From: Mariniflexile fucanivorans
Lineage (GTDB): Bacteria; Bacteroidota; Bacteroidia; Flavobacteriales; Flavobacteriaceae
Assembly (NCBI RefSeq): GCF_004341235.1
Contig: NZ_SLUP01000001.1
Span: 124,001 to 188,000 of the forward strand
Length of the DNA stretch: 64,000 nt
Direction of reading: 5' to 3'
Position numbers and translations under genes: made by a program. The notes under the pieces are model-generated. The model was not told the origin of the DNA and made no database searches. It saw only the letters and a program-made list of their open reading frames with translations. Of the stretch, positions 28,744-36,546 are shown one piece after another. Position 1 is the stretch's first letter. The number at the start of each line of letters is the position of its first letter.

Positions 28744-28977
28744 CTATTTTGAAGTTGGAAAAAAATTATCGTCAAGCGGAATTGTAATATGTCCGTTGAT
28801 GCTATAATTCCCATTATAATTTTTTTCATGCGAAATATAATCGGAGAATAGTAATGGAACTTCGCCATTTGTGCAATTTGCAATGCTTTCTGAAATAGCG
28901 TTTTGTGCATAAAAACTCAGACTGATTAAAAAAAACAAAGCCGTTGTTAGGATACAATTTTTTAAAGCTTTTATAAT
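28744..28977 (-). pseudogene. Signal-peptide protein remnant with ATT in place of the start codon
   Basis: The frame after the preceding stop reads (ATT)IKALKNCILTTALFFL then SLSFYAQN, a good signal peptide. But the first codon, 8 nt after the upstream stop where every neighbour has its ATG, is ATT at 28975-28977. No ATG or GTG follows; the only alternative is a TTG at 28936-28938, inside the signal peptide. The mature part is only about 50 residues (GNYSINGHITIPLDDNF), resembling a fragment of the family C proteins. I infer a start-codon mutation plus truncation. Translation from ATT or the TTG cannot be excluded. Confidence 0.5.
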
Positions 28978-28985
28978 GAATTATT

Positions 28986-29596
28986 TTAATTGAATTGATC
29001 AAGTTTTTTAAGGTTTTCAAAATCGATATAGGACCATAATACATCAGCACTATCAGGGCCTTCTATAGAAATTCTGAATCTATTATTATAAATAAAACGA
29101 ATGTTGTTTCTTTTAATATTAGGTTGTAAAAAAGCAATGGTTTTATAGCCATCGTGCTCTGCATAAACATATTCTGTTTCTACTGAACCTCTATTTTTAA
29201 ACTTTAATGCATCAAAAAGTTTCGGACAATAGCCCTTGAACCTGAACCATCTTCGATCCAAAAATTATAAGGACTATTAGCAGATCCATACATACCATTT
29301 GCAAACTGATTACCAACTTGAAATCCATGTTCCCCATATTTCTTATTACCATTAATATGCTCGGGAAGTATGGCTAATAATTGATCACCAGTTAAAGGCG
29401 TTTTCTTTTTTAAAGCTTTGTAAAGAGCCTTTTGGCTATCGCTGTCTTGATATGGATTGCTAACAATCTCCTCATCTTCATTTTCTATGGTAGAAGACAT
29501 GGTGTTATTTTCAAGCGGTTTGAGTTTATCGCTGATATTTTCTTTACAGGAAATTATAAGCAACGTAAGGCTCAGTACATATAGTTGGTGTTTCAT
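28986..29596 (-). pseudogene. Lipoprotein gene (family B) split by a frameshift near 29225
   Basis: Two overlapping frames join into one gene. The first (from ATG 29596) gives lipobox ISC (Cys17), then KKKTPLTGDQLLAILPEH, then YNFWIEDGSGSRAIV before running into a stop at 29204. The second frame continues PKLFDALKFKNR ... NNIRFIYNNRFRISIEG ... ENLKKLDQFN. Together these match the intact 205-residue lipoprotein at 22404-23021 (KTLLTDQELLEAYP, SEIRFLYDNRFYVTLEG, ENLQRFKDFN). One missing base around the GG at 29224-29225 explains it. Confidence 0.8.
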
Positions 29597-29608
29597 TTTT
29601 ATGTTTTT

Positions 29609-31672
29609 TTAGTTACTAAATGAGGGAATAGAGAAAACTTGAGCTTTAGGCAAAGTAATCTGCTGTTCTTCGTAGTAATAATATATTCCTGTTCCAGTTT
29701 CAACTAGCGATTCTAGTCTTTTTTGACTATCAAAAGTGATGGTAAGCCTTCCTTCATAAATAAAAACTGTTTTTTTGGAACCAATACCGCCACTAATCTT
29801 TTTCGCCTTCGGTTCTTTTTCCAGCATAGAAATAGTAACCTCAGCTGCAAAGGCGGGAATTTTATGCATTACCGATCCTTTATTCATCTTCAGGCTCGCA
29901 AAGTCCATATTTATGGGTGCAAGTTGCGCTACGGCACCAAACATTTGAATTAGCTTGGTTTTCATCCAACCTTTTCCTGGAGCGTTCATATAGATGTAGC
30001 CTTCTTCGTCTGAATATAAAGTTTGGTTTTGTTCTGGATAGGTTGTTTTAAGTGCATAGTTATCTGCATCAAAAAACATAGTTATGGATGCGTCTGATGA
30101 CTTCATAACAATACGCATATCGGAACTTCCCGTGCTCACATTTATGCTTTGATAGCCATAATTTTCTTCGCTAAAATGAAAAAAGCCTTCTAGTTTTACA
30201 GAACTATTTTTTTTCAGATCTTTTTTTAACTTCGTTCTTTTAAAAGTAACAAGGGTTGTTTTTTCGTTTTTACCCGTTGTAACATCTATGGCATCATACG
30301 GGTCGTTATCAGGTAAAAAAGGAACACGATCTAGCACTGTTGTGCCATCTACCTTTAAGGAAAAGCTCATGTTTTTTTCTTCCATTTCTTGTGCAGTGTA
30401 GCCCAAAAATTCTAGAGTAAAACTGGCTTCTTCAGGTCGGTCGTCTTCAAAAACACCTTCAAAAGGATATACTGTACCTTCTTGTAATTCTTTTTTTGTT
30501 TTTTCATCTATAAAACTAATAGGTTCTATAATATGCATAGCATTGCCTTTGGTTGCCATTTTTAAATAGGTGTAAACCTCAATAGAATCACCTCTCTTTT
30601 CTTCGCTCTCGAATGTGCGTAAATTCTTTTTTAACACATCAGGAACATTTTCAAATGCCGTGGGAGCAGTTTCTCCATATTGCAGCATTCTATCGTACAA
30701 ACTTCCAAATGCTTTTTTGGCATCTGCAGCTATTACATTGTTTTGCCAATAAAAAAGTTGTCCGTTTTGCAATATGCTTTCAAAAACATTTTCTATATCG
30801 CCACGCTGACCTAACTGGCAAGCACTGTAAACAAAGAGCTTATTATTTACATTAGGATAAGCTGCAGCGAAAAATGCTGGTGTTAAAAAAATTTCAGTTG
30901 GTGTGAATGCTAAGCCAGAAACATTCTTAAATTGCTCTCGTAGTTCCCTGCTTCTTTCTTTTGTTTTAAAGGTTATTCCGCTCGCTATATAAGTATGACA
31001 GTTACTGGTCATTGTGATTATTTCTCCCTCTACATTGCATGTTTGGGACCCATGAGTCCCTAAATGAACTAGGTCATAATCATTAAAAGACAAATAATCT
31101 TCAATAGTAATTAGTTGATTCGTTTTACTCGGATTGGATTTTGAAGTAATTCCGCCCCTATAATTTTTATTTGATTTTAATTTTTCCAATGGTACTAATG
31201 CATCGCTAGATGCTCCAAATTGCCATTCGTAAGGCGCTAATACCAATGCTTTTTTGTTTTGCCTATTTTCTCCGCGTTGTGCGCCAACCACATTGGCATT
31301 GTTTTGAGCTGCAACTGTATTATTTAATATCATCATTGGAGGTATTGCAGAACTACCTGTGCCACCTTTTGTAATAGATGAAAATTCTTTAAGTTTTATT
31401 AACATGGTTGGCCCATTTTTAAGCCTAAAACTTAACAATTCGTCTCCTACGCCAATTTCTTGAAGGTCTGGAATTTGCTGCAATTCTTTTACCAAATCTT
31501 CAACTGGTTTTAGTTGTATGGTATCTAAAATAGCAAAGCCTTTTTGGATTACTGAATCTGGCATTTTTGAGAAATCTTCTAAAATACCATCAATAAAGCC
31601 ATCTTTTTCTTTTTTGCTTTCGTTGCACGAAAACAAAAAGAGTGAAACTACAAAGAGGAATAGGTTACGCAT
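29609..31672 (-). CDS. Lipoprotein with caspase/CHAT-like His-Cys pair
   Basis: The 687-residue lipoprotein (MRNLFLFVVSLFLFSCNES, Cys16) has a central alpha/beta domain. A strand followed by VHLGTHG (His203, His207) and, about 80 residues on, LFVYSACQLG (Cys285) have the form of the caspase-fold CHAT signature (H-x-THG ... SACQTG). There is an insert of about 50 residues between them. The C-terminal half (350-687) looks like beta-sandwich/lipoprotein-localisation-type domains (VFIYEGRLTITFDSQKRLE near the end). It lies 11-12 bp from both neighbours in the unit. Inference: an outer-membrane cysteine-peptidase-like protein. It could also be an inactive homologue. Confidence 0.7.
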   Translation of the reverse strand: MRNLFLFVVSLFLFSCNESKKEKDGFIDGILEDFSKMPDSVIQKGFAILDTIQLKPVEDLVKELQQIPDLQEIGVGDELLSFRLKNGPTMLIKLKEFSSITKGGTGSSAIPPMMILNNTVAAQNNANVVGAQRGENRQNKKALVLAPYEWQFGASSDALVPLEKLKSNKNYRGGITSKSNPSKTNQLITIEDYLSFNDYDLVHLGTHGSQTCNVEGEIITMTSNCHTYIASGITFKTKERSRELREQFKNVSGLAFTPTEIFLTPAFFAAAYPNVNNKLFVYSACQLGQRGDIENVFESILQNGQLFYWQNNVIAADAKKAFGSLYDRMLQYGETAPTAFENVPDVLKKNLRTFESEEKRGDSIEVYTYLKMATKGNAMHIIEPISFIDEKTKKELQEGTVYPFEGVFEDDRPEEASFTLEFLGYTAQEMEEKNMSFSLKVDGTTVLDRVPFLPDNDPYDAIDVTTGKNEKTTLVTFKRTKLKKDLKKNSSVKLEGFFHFSEENYGYQSINVSTGSSDMRIVMKSSDASITMFFDADNYALKTTYPEQNQTLYSDEEGYIYMNAPGKGWMKTKLIQMFGAVAQLAPINMDFASLKMNKGSVMHKIPAFAAEVTISMLEKEPKAKKISGGIGSKKTVFIYEGRLTITFDSQKRLESLVETGTGIYYYYEEQQITLPKAQVFSIPSFSN

Positions 31673-31683
31673 CTTATTTTAGT

Positions 31684-32451
31684 TTAGAAGATTTTTACAG
31701 TTGGTTTTGCCGAGGAAGTCCTATGTGCAGAGATTGGATGTTTTGTATCTCCTCCAAACCACATATACCCTGTACAATCATCAATTTTGAAGGCACCATA
31801 TTCAATTGTCATATAACCCACATCCCAGCCATTATCACGATATATTGTGCCTTCGAACACCTCGGGTGTATCGTTTTCGAACAATCCTTTTACATCATAG
31901 CTTTTTATAACACCATCTACTTTGACAGAAATTTTTGCATATACGTATGTCATATTATTTTTCGCATTACCGGTATCCAATATTTTAAAGATATCCCCAT
32001 TTGTAGATTTCCAAGTTCCTGTCCAAGAGGGTGTAACTATTGTAGGCAAGTTGTTAGATACAATGACAGGCATAACCATTCCCCAAACTTTTACCCCATT
32101 CCAATTTACCGAACTCCATCTTTCATCAGTATCCGATTTATGATACCCATCAAATTTTTTCTTATCGGCAGAAAGTGTAAACTTGAATGTTCCTTTTTTT
32201 CCAAGACTGCTTTTGTCAAATTTTGGAGCCAAACGCGAGTAAAAACCTATAAGCGAGCCATCCTGCACCCTAATTTGTGTTAATTTTCCCTTTGGAAGGA
32301 AACCGGAATATTCACCTCCATTTTTTGTTATGGTTACTTTTCCAAACTTAGTGTTCCATTCTCCAGTCCAATCATCTGTTTGTGCTTGTGCTGAAAATGA
32401 TAGTAGGAAAACAATGCCTATTGCCGCTAAAATTTTAATTGAATTTTTCAT
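31684..32451 (-). CDS. Secreted protein of unknown function with two WTGxW repeats
   Basis: This 255-residue protein has a signal peptide (MKNSIKILAAIGIVFLLSFSAQAQ). Its mature part contains DDWTGEWNTKFGKVTITK near 26 and PSWTGTWKSTNGDIFKI near 142, which look like two copies of a small beta-barrel (lipocalin-like) domain. The function is not recognised. It lies 11-12 bp from the neighbours. Confidence 0.7.
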   Translation of the reverse strand: MKNSIKILAAIGIVFLLSFSAQAQTDDWTGEWNTKFGKVTITKNGGEYSGFLPKGKLTQIRVQDGSLIGFYSRLAPKFDKSSLGKKGTFKFTLSADKKKFDGYHKSDTDERWSSVNWNGVKVWGMVMPVIVSNNLPTIVTPSWTGTWKSTNGDIFKILDTGNAKNNMTYVYAKISVKVDGVIKSYDVKGLFENDTPEVFEGTIYRDNGWDVGYMTIEYGAFKIDDCTGYMWFGGDTKHPISAHRTSSAKPTVKIF

Positions 32452-32462
32452 AAGAATTTATT

Positions 32463-33485
32463 TTATTTTTTGGTTACAAAAACACTATTAACTTGTGCCT
32501 TATAGGTACCATCCGTTAATTTAATGGCTTGTTCGTTTTTCCAGATAGTTGCCACTTTCGTTTCACTACCACCTATATAAACATCGTTGTCCATTACAAA
32601 AACCGAATTTGCATTCGGGTCGATTCCCTTAGTGAAAGACTTTGTTGGAAAATTATTTTTCCATAGTGTAGGGATTCTGTTTTGATTGGGATCATTGACG
32701 GAACCTGCTACATACACATTGTTATTAGATACAAACACCGAAGTAGCTGTAGCGTCGGTGGTTCCGTTTGATAGTTGTGTTGCAACGCCGTTCTTCCAGA
32801 TAAAGGCTACGCTTTTACCTTTTATAAAATCTGAGCCAGCCACATACACATCGGTTCCAGAAACAAAAACAGCACTAGCCGTTGAACCTGAAAGATTATT
32901 GGTCAAGGCTGTTGCCATGCCATTTTTCCATATTTTAGCAACAAATTTTTTAGTTGTTGGGTCTGCTTCGTAGCCCGCAACGTAAACATCATTACCGTGC
33001 ACATAAACCGAAGTCGCCCAAGCATGTTCTTTATTTTCATTTAAAGTTATCCCAACGCCATTTTTCCATAATCTTGCCGTATATCTTTCGCCATTGCTAA
33101 GAGGAAAAACCTCCATACCAGCAGCATAAACATCGCTTCCTGATACGAATACTGAAAAAACAAATACTGGTCTGGAGCCATCTGTGAGTGGTGTTTTAAT
33201 TCCATTTTTCCATATTACAGCCACATTATTTTCATTACCAGCTACATAAACATCTTCGCCAACAACATGAACTGATGCTGCATTGGCATCGTTGGCACCA
33301 TTAGTTAAAGAGGTTGCCACTCCATTTTTCCATGTTTTAGCTATATTTTTTGTGCCGTCAGATTCATACCCAACTGCATATACATCGGTTACCGATTCTT
33401 CTTTATCAGAGGCATCATCATCTTTACTGCATGAATAACTGAAGCAGATTAGTAACAGTGCGAGTAATTTTATTTGTGTTTTCAT
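32463..33485 (-). CDS. Lipoprotein with about seven WKNG repeats
   Basis: The 340-residue lipoprotein (LLLICFSYSCSKDDDAS, Cys19) has a repeated unit of about 40-48 residues: VFVSGxDVYVAGxE, then xxxAxxWKNGVAxxLTNG. At least seven copies fill residues 35-335. The pattern suggests a beta-propeller. The function is unknown. It is in the middle of the OmpA-led unit. Confidence 0.75.
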   Translation of the reverse strand: MKTQIKLLALLLICFSYSCSKDDDASDKEESVTDVYAVGYESDGTKNIAKTWKNGVATSLTNGANDANAASVHVVGEDVYVAGNENNVAVIWKNGIKTPLTDGSRPVFVFSVFVSGSDVYAAGMEVFPLSNGERYTARLWKNGVGITLNENKEHAWATSVYVHGNDVYVAGYEADPTTKKFVAKIWKNGMATALTNNLSGSTASAVFVSGTDVYVAGSDFIKGKSVAFIWKNGVATQLSNGTTDATATSVFVSNNNVYVAGSVNDPNQNRIPTLWKNNFPTKSFTKGIDPNANSVFVMDNDVYIGGSETKVATIWKNEQAIKLTDGTYKAQVNSVFVTKK

Positions 33486-33497
33486 TTGTGTCTATTT

Positions 33498-33842
33498 TTA
33501 AATACTTTTAAACCATTCTTTATATTTCTCTCCTAAAAAAGGCACTGTACTTTCTTTTCCATTAATAGCATTCATCAAACCCATAATCCACATATATAAG
33601 AGCACAAAAATGCCAACTAGATTAATAATCCATCCTAAAATGGGAATCATACCAATGGCCCCTAACGCTAAACCTGTAAGCGCTAAACCCAGAGATTGTT
33701 TAATGTGACAGGATGCAAAAGGCTCTTTTTTTTCATTGTTCATCACAAAGGCGATGATTAATCCTATAAAGGTGATATAGGCTATAATGGCTATGTTTTT
33801 ACCTTCGTTAACTACTACGGTTTTATTTTCTGTCGTTTCCAT
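33498..33842 (-). CDS. DUF4870-like small membrane protein
   Basis: The 114-residue protein has three hydrophobic helices (about 18-35, 50-72, 75-93). It has the DUF4870 pattern: IAIIAYITFIGLIIAF, then CHIKQSLGLAL, then the ending NGKESTVPFLGEKYKEWF. It is a small inner-membrane protein of unknown role, inside the OmpA-led unit, 12 bp from each neighbour. Confidence 0.8.
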   Translation of the reverse strand: METTENKTVVVNEGKNIAIIAYITFIGLIIAFVMNNEKKEPFASCHIKQSLGLALTGLALGAIGMIPILGWIINLVGIFVLLYMWIMGLMNAINGKESTVPFLGEKYKEWFKSI

Positions 33843-33854
33843 TTTTTCTTAGTT

Positions 33855-35156
33855 TTAAATCTTAATAAATTCTACTCTTCTGTTATTGGCTCTGCCTTTT
33901 TCGGTGGCATTGTCGTCTACAGCCTCAGTTTCTCCTTTACCCTTGAACTGTAATCGGTCTTCCCTAATACCAAATTCTTCAACAAGAATTTCCTTAACAG
34001 CGGCCGCTCTTTTTTCAGAAAGTGTTTGGTTATAATCTTCTGCTCCTTTATTATCGGTATGCCCAATAATTTGTAAGTTGATATCATCATTATCGCGAAG
34101 CATATTGGCGATGTCTAATAATATACCATATGATTCCTTTTTTACAGTTGCTGCTGCCGTATCAAAATAGATTCCCGTAGTACTGAATTTTCCGTTTTTA
34201 AGAAGTAGTGAGCGTAAATCTTCGGTAGATTCAGCAATTTTAAAGTTACTGATGCCGACAAAGTGTCCTTGTTCAGGTAAAACATCCATCGCTTGAATAA
34301 TAAAATACCTGCCAATATTCGCCTGAATTAAGTTAGGGGAATCCACCATTTTTTCCTCGTTTACCCACATTCTTAATCTTTTTTTGTTCACTGCAATAGA
34401 AATGTGAACCGTATTGTTTATAAACTCGGGCATGTTTCGATCTAGAGAACTTGCAACTCTTATGTCAAGTTCACCACCAAAATTGGATACGCTACTTACT
34501 TTGAAACCATTGTGAGAAAGCTGCAATTCTACTTCAGCTAAAGTGCCGCCACTACCACCAGCATAGGCCTTTTTAGTCATGAATACAAACATGAGTTTAC
34601 TGCTCGATTTACCTTCATAGTAGCCATTGTTGGTCAAATCAAATTCTATGGTATAATTTTCTGGAAGTGCATTTTTCATGGTTGGTAAATACCCGGACCT
34701 CCTCACAATGGAAAGCCATTTACTATCAGAGTTTTTTAGGTTTACCACCTCTCCAGAGCCACCTGTTTCCCAGTTGGCGGGAAAATCACCTAAGGCGTCT
34801 GCTGCAAAATCATCGTAAAACAAAAGTTTGTTTCCTGGAATAAACGTAAAATTGCTATAGACTCCAAAATCGTTTTCCGAGTTTTCTTCCTGTGAAATTT
34901 CATCATTTTCATTGGTTTCTTCGTTTTGTTTAGACGATTTAGTTTTCTTATTCCTTTTACCCTTATTACCATCTAAAATGGTATCCATGGCTCTTTCGGT
35001 TTCGCGATTAACTTTCTGTTCAGATTTTCTAAGAACAGCTTCCTTAGCGGCATCTTCCGCTCGCTTACCTAATTTTTTAAGAAATTGGGCCTCTACTTGA
35101 TGTACATTTCCTATTATCGCAAACAGAAAAATGACGTGGATAATTAATTTTTTCAT
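33855..35156 (-). CDS. OmpA-family outer-membrane/peptidoglycan-binding protein
   Basis: The 433-residue protein is the first gene of the unit. It has a signal peptide (MKKLIIHVIFLFAIIGNVHQVEAQ), a charged linker (residues 25-95), a lamin-G/concanavalin-like beta domain (about 105-310), and a C-terminal OmpA-C domain. That domain has the peptidoglycan-binding motif IGHTDNKGAEDYNQTLSEKR and RANNRRVEFIKI. It probably links the outer membrane to peptidoglycan. The shared bipartite promoter lies 18 nt upstream, facing away from the sigma-factor gene. Confidence 0.9.
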   Translation of the reverse strand: MKKLIIHVIFLFAIIGNVHQVEAQFLKKLGKRAEDAAKEAVLRKSEQKVNRETERAMDTILDGNKGKRNKKTKSSKQNEETNENDEISQEENSENDFGVYSNFTFIPGNKLLFYDDFAADALGDFPANWETGGSGEVVNLKNSDSKWLSIVRRSGYLPTMKNALPENYTIEFDLTNNGYYEGKSSSKLMFVFMTKKAYAGGSGGTLAEVELQLSHNGFKVSSVSNFGGELDIRVASSLDRNMPEFINNTVHISIAVNKKRLRMWVNEEKMVDSPNLIQANIGRYFIIQAMDVLPEQGHFVGISNFKIAESTEDLRSLLLKNGKFSTTGIYFDTAAATVKKESYGILLDIANMLRDNDDINLQIIGHTDNKGAEDYNQTLSEKRAAAVKEILVEEFGIREDRLQFKGKGETEAVDDNATEKGRANNRRVEFIKI

Positions 35157-35174
35157 GAGTACTTATATTTTTCA

Positions 35175-35212
35175 TTTATCTTTAGTGGAATTTTAAATAT
35201 GAATGTTAACAT
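35175..35212 (-). promoter_or_regulatory. Shared bipartite promoter, copy 2
   Basis: On the minus strand ATGTTAACAT (35203-35212), 16 nt, ACTAAAGATAAA (35175-35186), then 18 nt to the OmpA-gene ATG. The box ATGTTAACAT is palindromic, so it may also serve the divergent sigma gene, but the sequence 16 nt on the other side (CTTTCTAATAAA) matches the second box only weakly. Confidence 0.8.
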
Positions 35213-35271
35213 TTCTATTAAAAAAAAACTTTCTAATAAATACACCTATAGATTGAGCTTACTAAAGGCCG

Positions 35272-35814
35272 ATGGAAAAAAACGATATAAATCATCTAAT
35301 AAATAGCGACCAAAAAGAGGTGAGTAAACTCTATAATGCTAATAGAGATGCCTTTTTAAATTTTGGAAAGAAATACGGACTGAGCTATGATGACCTTTGT
35401 GATATTTACCAAGAGGCTTTTATAGCATTGCGAAAACATGCCTTAAATGGTAAACTTGGTAACGTAAACAGCTCTTTAAAAACCTATCTTTTCGGGATTG
35501 GAAAGTTTATGATTTATGATTTGCTGAAAGAAAAAAAGAAAACTACAGAATACAACCCTTCTAAACTTGGCATTCATGATACCATTGAATTAGTTTCTAC
35601 TGAAACCGAAGAAGAACTTAGCCATGAACAAATATTATTACAAACCTATTTTAAAAAATTAGGAAAAAAATGCCAAGACATGTTAACCTTATTCTATTCT
35701 AGGGGACTAAGTATAGATGAAATTGTTGAGCATACAGATTATACCGATGGCAGCGTTGTGAGAAGCCAAAAATCGAGATGCTTAAAAAGCCTGAAAGACA
35801 TGATTAAAGCGTAA
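35272..35814 (+). CDS. ECF-type RNA polymerase sigma factor
   Basis: This 180-residue sigma-70-family protein has only regions 2 and 4. Region 2 has YDDLCDIYQEAFIALRKH (about 39-56) and the tail LKTYLFGIGKFMIYDLLKE. Region 4 has a helix-turn-helix at about 137-175 (GLSIDEIVEHTDYTDGSVV, then RSQKSRCLKSLKDM). It is followed 3 bp later by a membrane TPR protein that looks like its anti-sigma factor. Given three matching promoters in the area, it is the best candidate for the factor that reads them. Its own promoter is not clear. Confidence 0.85.
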   Translation: MEKNDINHLINSDQKEVSKLYNANRDAFLNFGKKYGLSYDDLCDIYQEAFIALRKHALNGKLGNVNSSLKTYLFGIGKFMIYDLLKEKKKTTEYNPSKLGIHDTIELVSTETEEELSHEQILLQTYFKKLGKKCQDMLTLFYSRGLSIDEIVEHTDYTDGSVVRSQKSRCLKSLKDMIKA

Positions 35815-35817
35815 CCT

Positions 35818-36546
35818 ATGAATAAGCAAGAAGATTTAATTGAAAAATATTTACAAAACAGACTTTCTCCCGAAGAAGTGCTAATGGTGGATGAACTTTT
35901 ACAAAACGACAAAGATTTTGAAAAAGAACTCACTTTACAATCCAATTTAAAAAAGGCTATTAAAAAAGAGGATGATGCTAATTTTAGAAATTTAATTTCA
36001 GAATTAGAATCGAAAGCCAAAATTGAAAAACCTCAACCTAAACGTTCGTACACTAAATGGCTAGCAGCTGCCAGTATTGTAGTGCTTTTAGGTTTAAGCT
36101 ACTTTTTTACTATGAACCAAAAAGCTTCTAATAATGAGCTTTTTGCCAGCTATTTTGAACCCTACCGCAATGTGGTGCAACCACTGGAAAGAGGAAGTGA
36201 CCAACAAGACAAAAAAACACTTGCTTTTCTAGCTTACGAGAAAGGTGAGTATGAAAAAGCAATACAACTATTTACAGATTTGTTTAGCGATACCAAAGAG
36301 CCTTACTATTTGTTCTATAAAGCCAATGCATTAATGAAAATAGACAAAGCCAATGAAGCCGTTCCTTTGTTATTAGAGCACCTTAAAACTAAAGACACCT
36401 TAACCGAAAAAACAACTTGGTATTTAGCATTAGCTTACATAAAAATAGACGATAAACCTAACGCAAAAATCGCATTAAAAAAAGTAATTACAGATGGAAC
36501 CTATAAGTCTTCCGAAGCGAAAAAACTACTTAATGAGTTTAAATAA
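35818..36546 (+). CDS. Membrane TPR protein, probable anti-sigma factor
   Basis: The 242-residue protein has a short N-terminal helical domain (residues 1-60) with the usual anti-sigma/FecR-type start (IEKYLQNRLSPEEVLMVDELL). One transmembrane helix follows at 81-97, then a C-terminal TPR domain of about 110 residues (AYEKGEYEKAIQLFTDLF, EAVPLLLEHLKT, WYLALAYIKIDDKPNAKIAL), predicted to be periplasmic. It begins 3 bp after the sigma gene. No zinc motif (HxxxCxxC) is present, so the anti-sigma role rests on position and topology. Its 3' end overlaps the convergent TPR-CHAT gene by 21 bp. Confidence 0.75.
   Translation: MNKQEDLIEKYLQNRLSPEEVLMVDELLQNDKDFEKELTLQSNLKKAIKKEDDANFRNLISELESKAKIEKPQPKRSYTKWLAAASIVVLLGLSYFFTMNQKASNNELFASYFEPYRNVVQPLERGSDQQDKKTLAFLAYEKGEYEKAIQLFTDLFSDTKEPYYLFYKANALMKIDKANEAVPLLLEHLKTKDTLTEKTTWYLALAYIKIDDKPNAKIALKKVITDGTYKSSEAKKLLNEFK

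Noticed and set aside
31642-32283. Long open frame on the plus strand across the WTGxW gene
   Set aside because: It is antisense to a well-supported signal-peptide gene. Its composition (many Cys, His, Phe) is typical of a shadow frame.
35213-35240. A copy of the shared promoter for the sigma-factor gene itself
   Set aside because: ATGTTAACAT is shared, but only 5 of 12 bases of the second box match (CTTTCTAATAAA). Not claimed as autoregulation.
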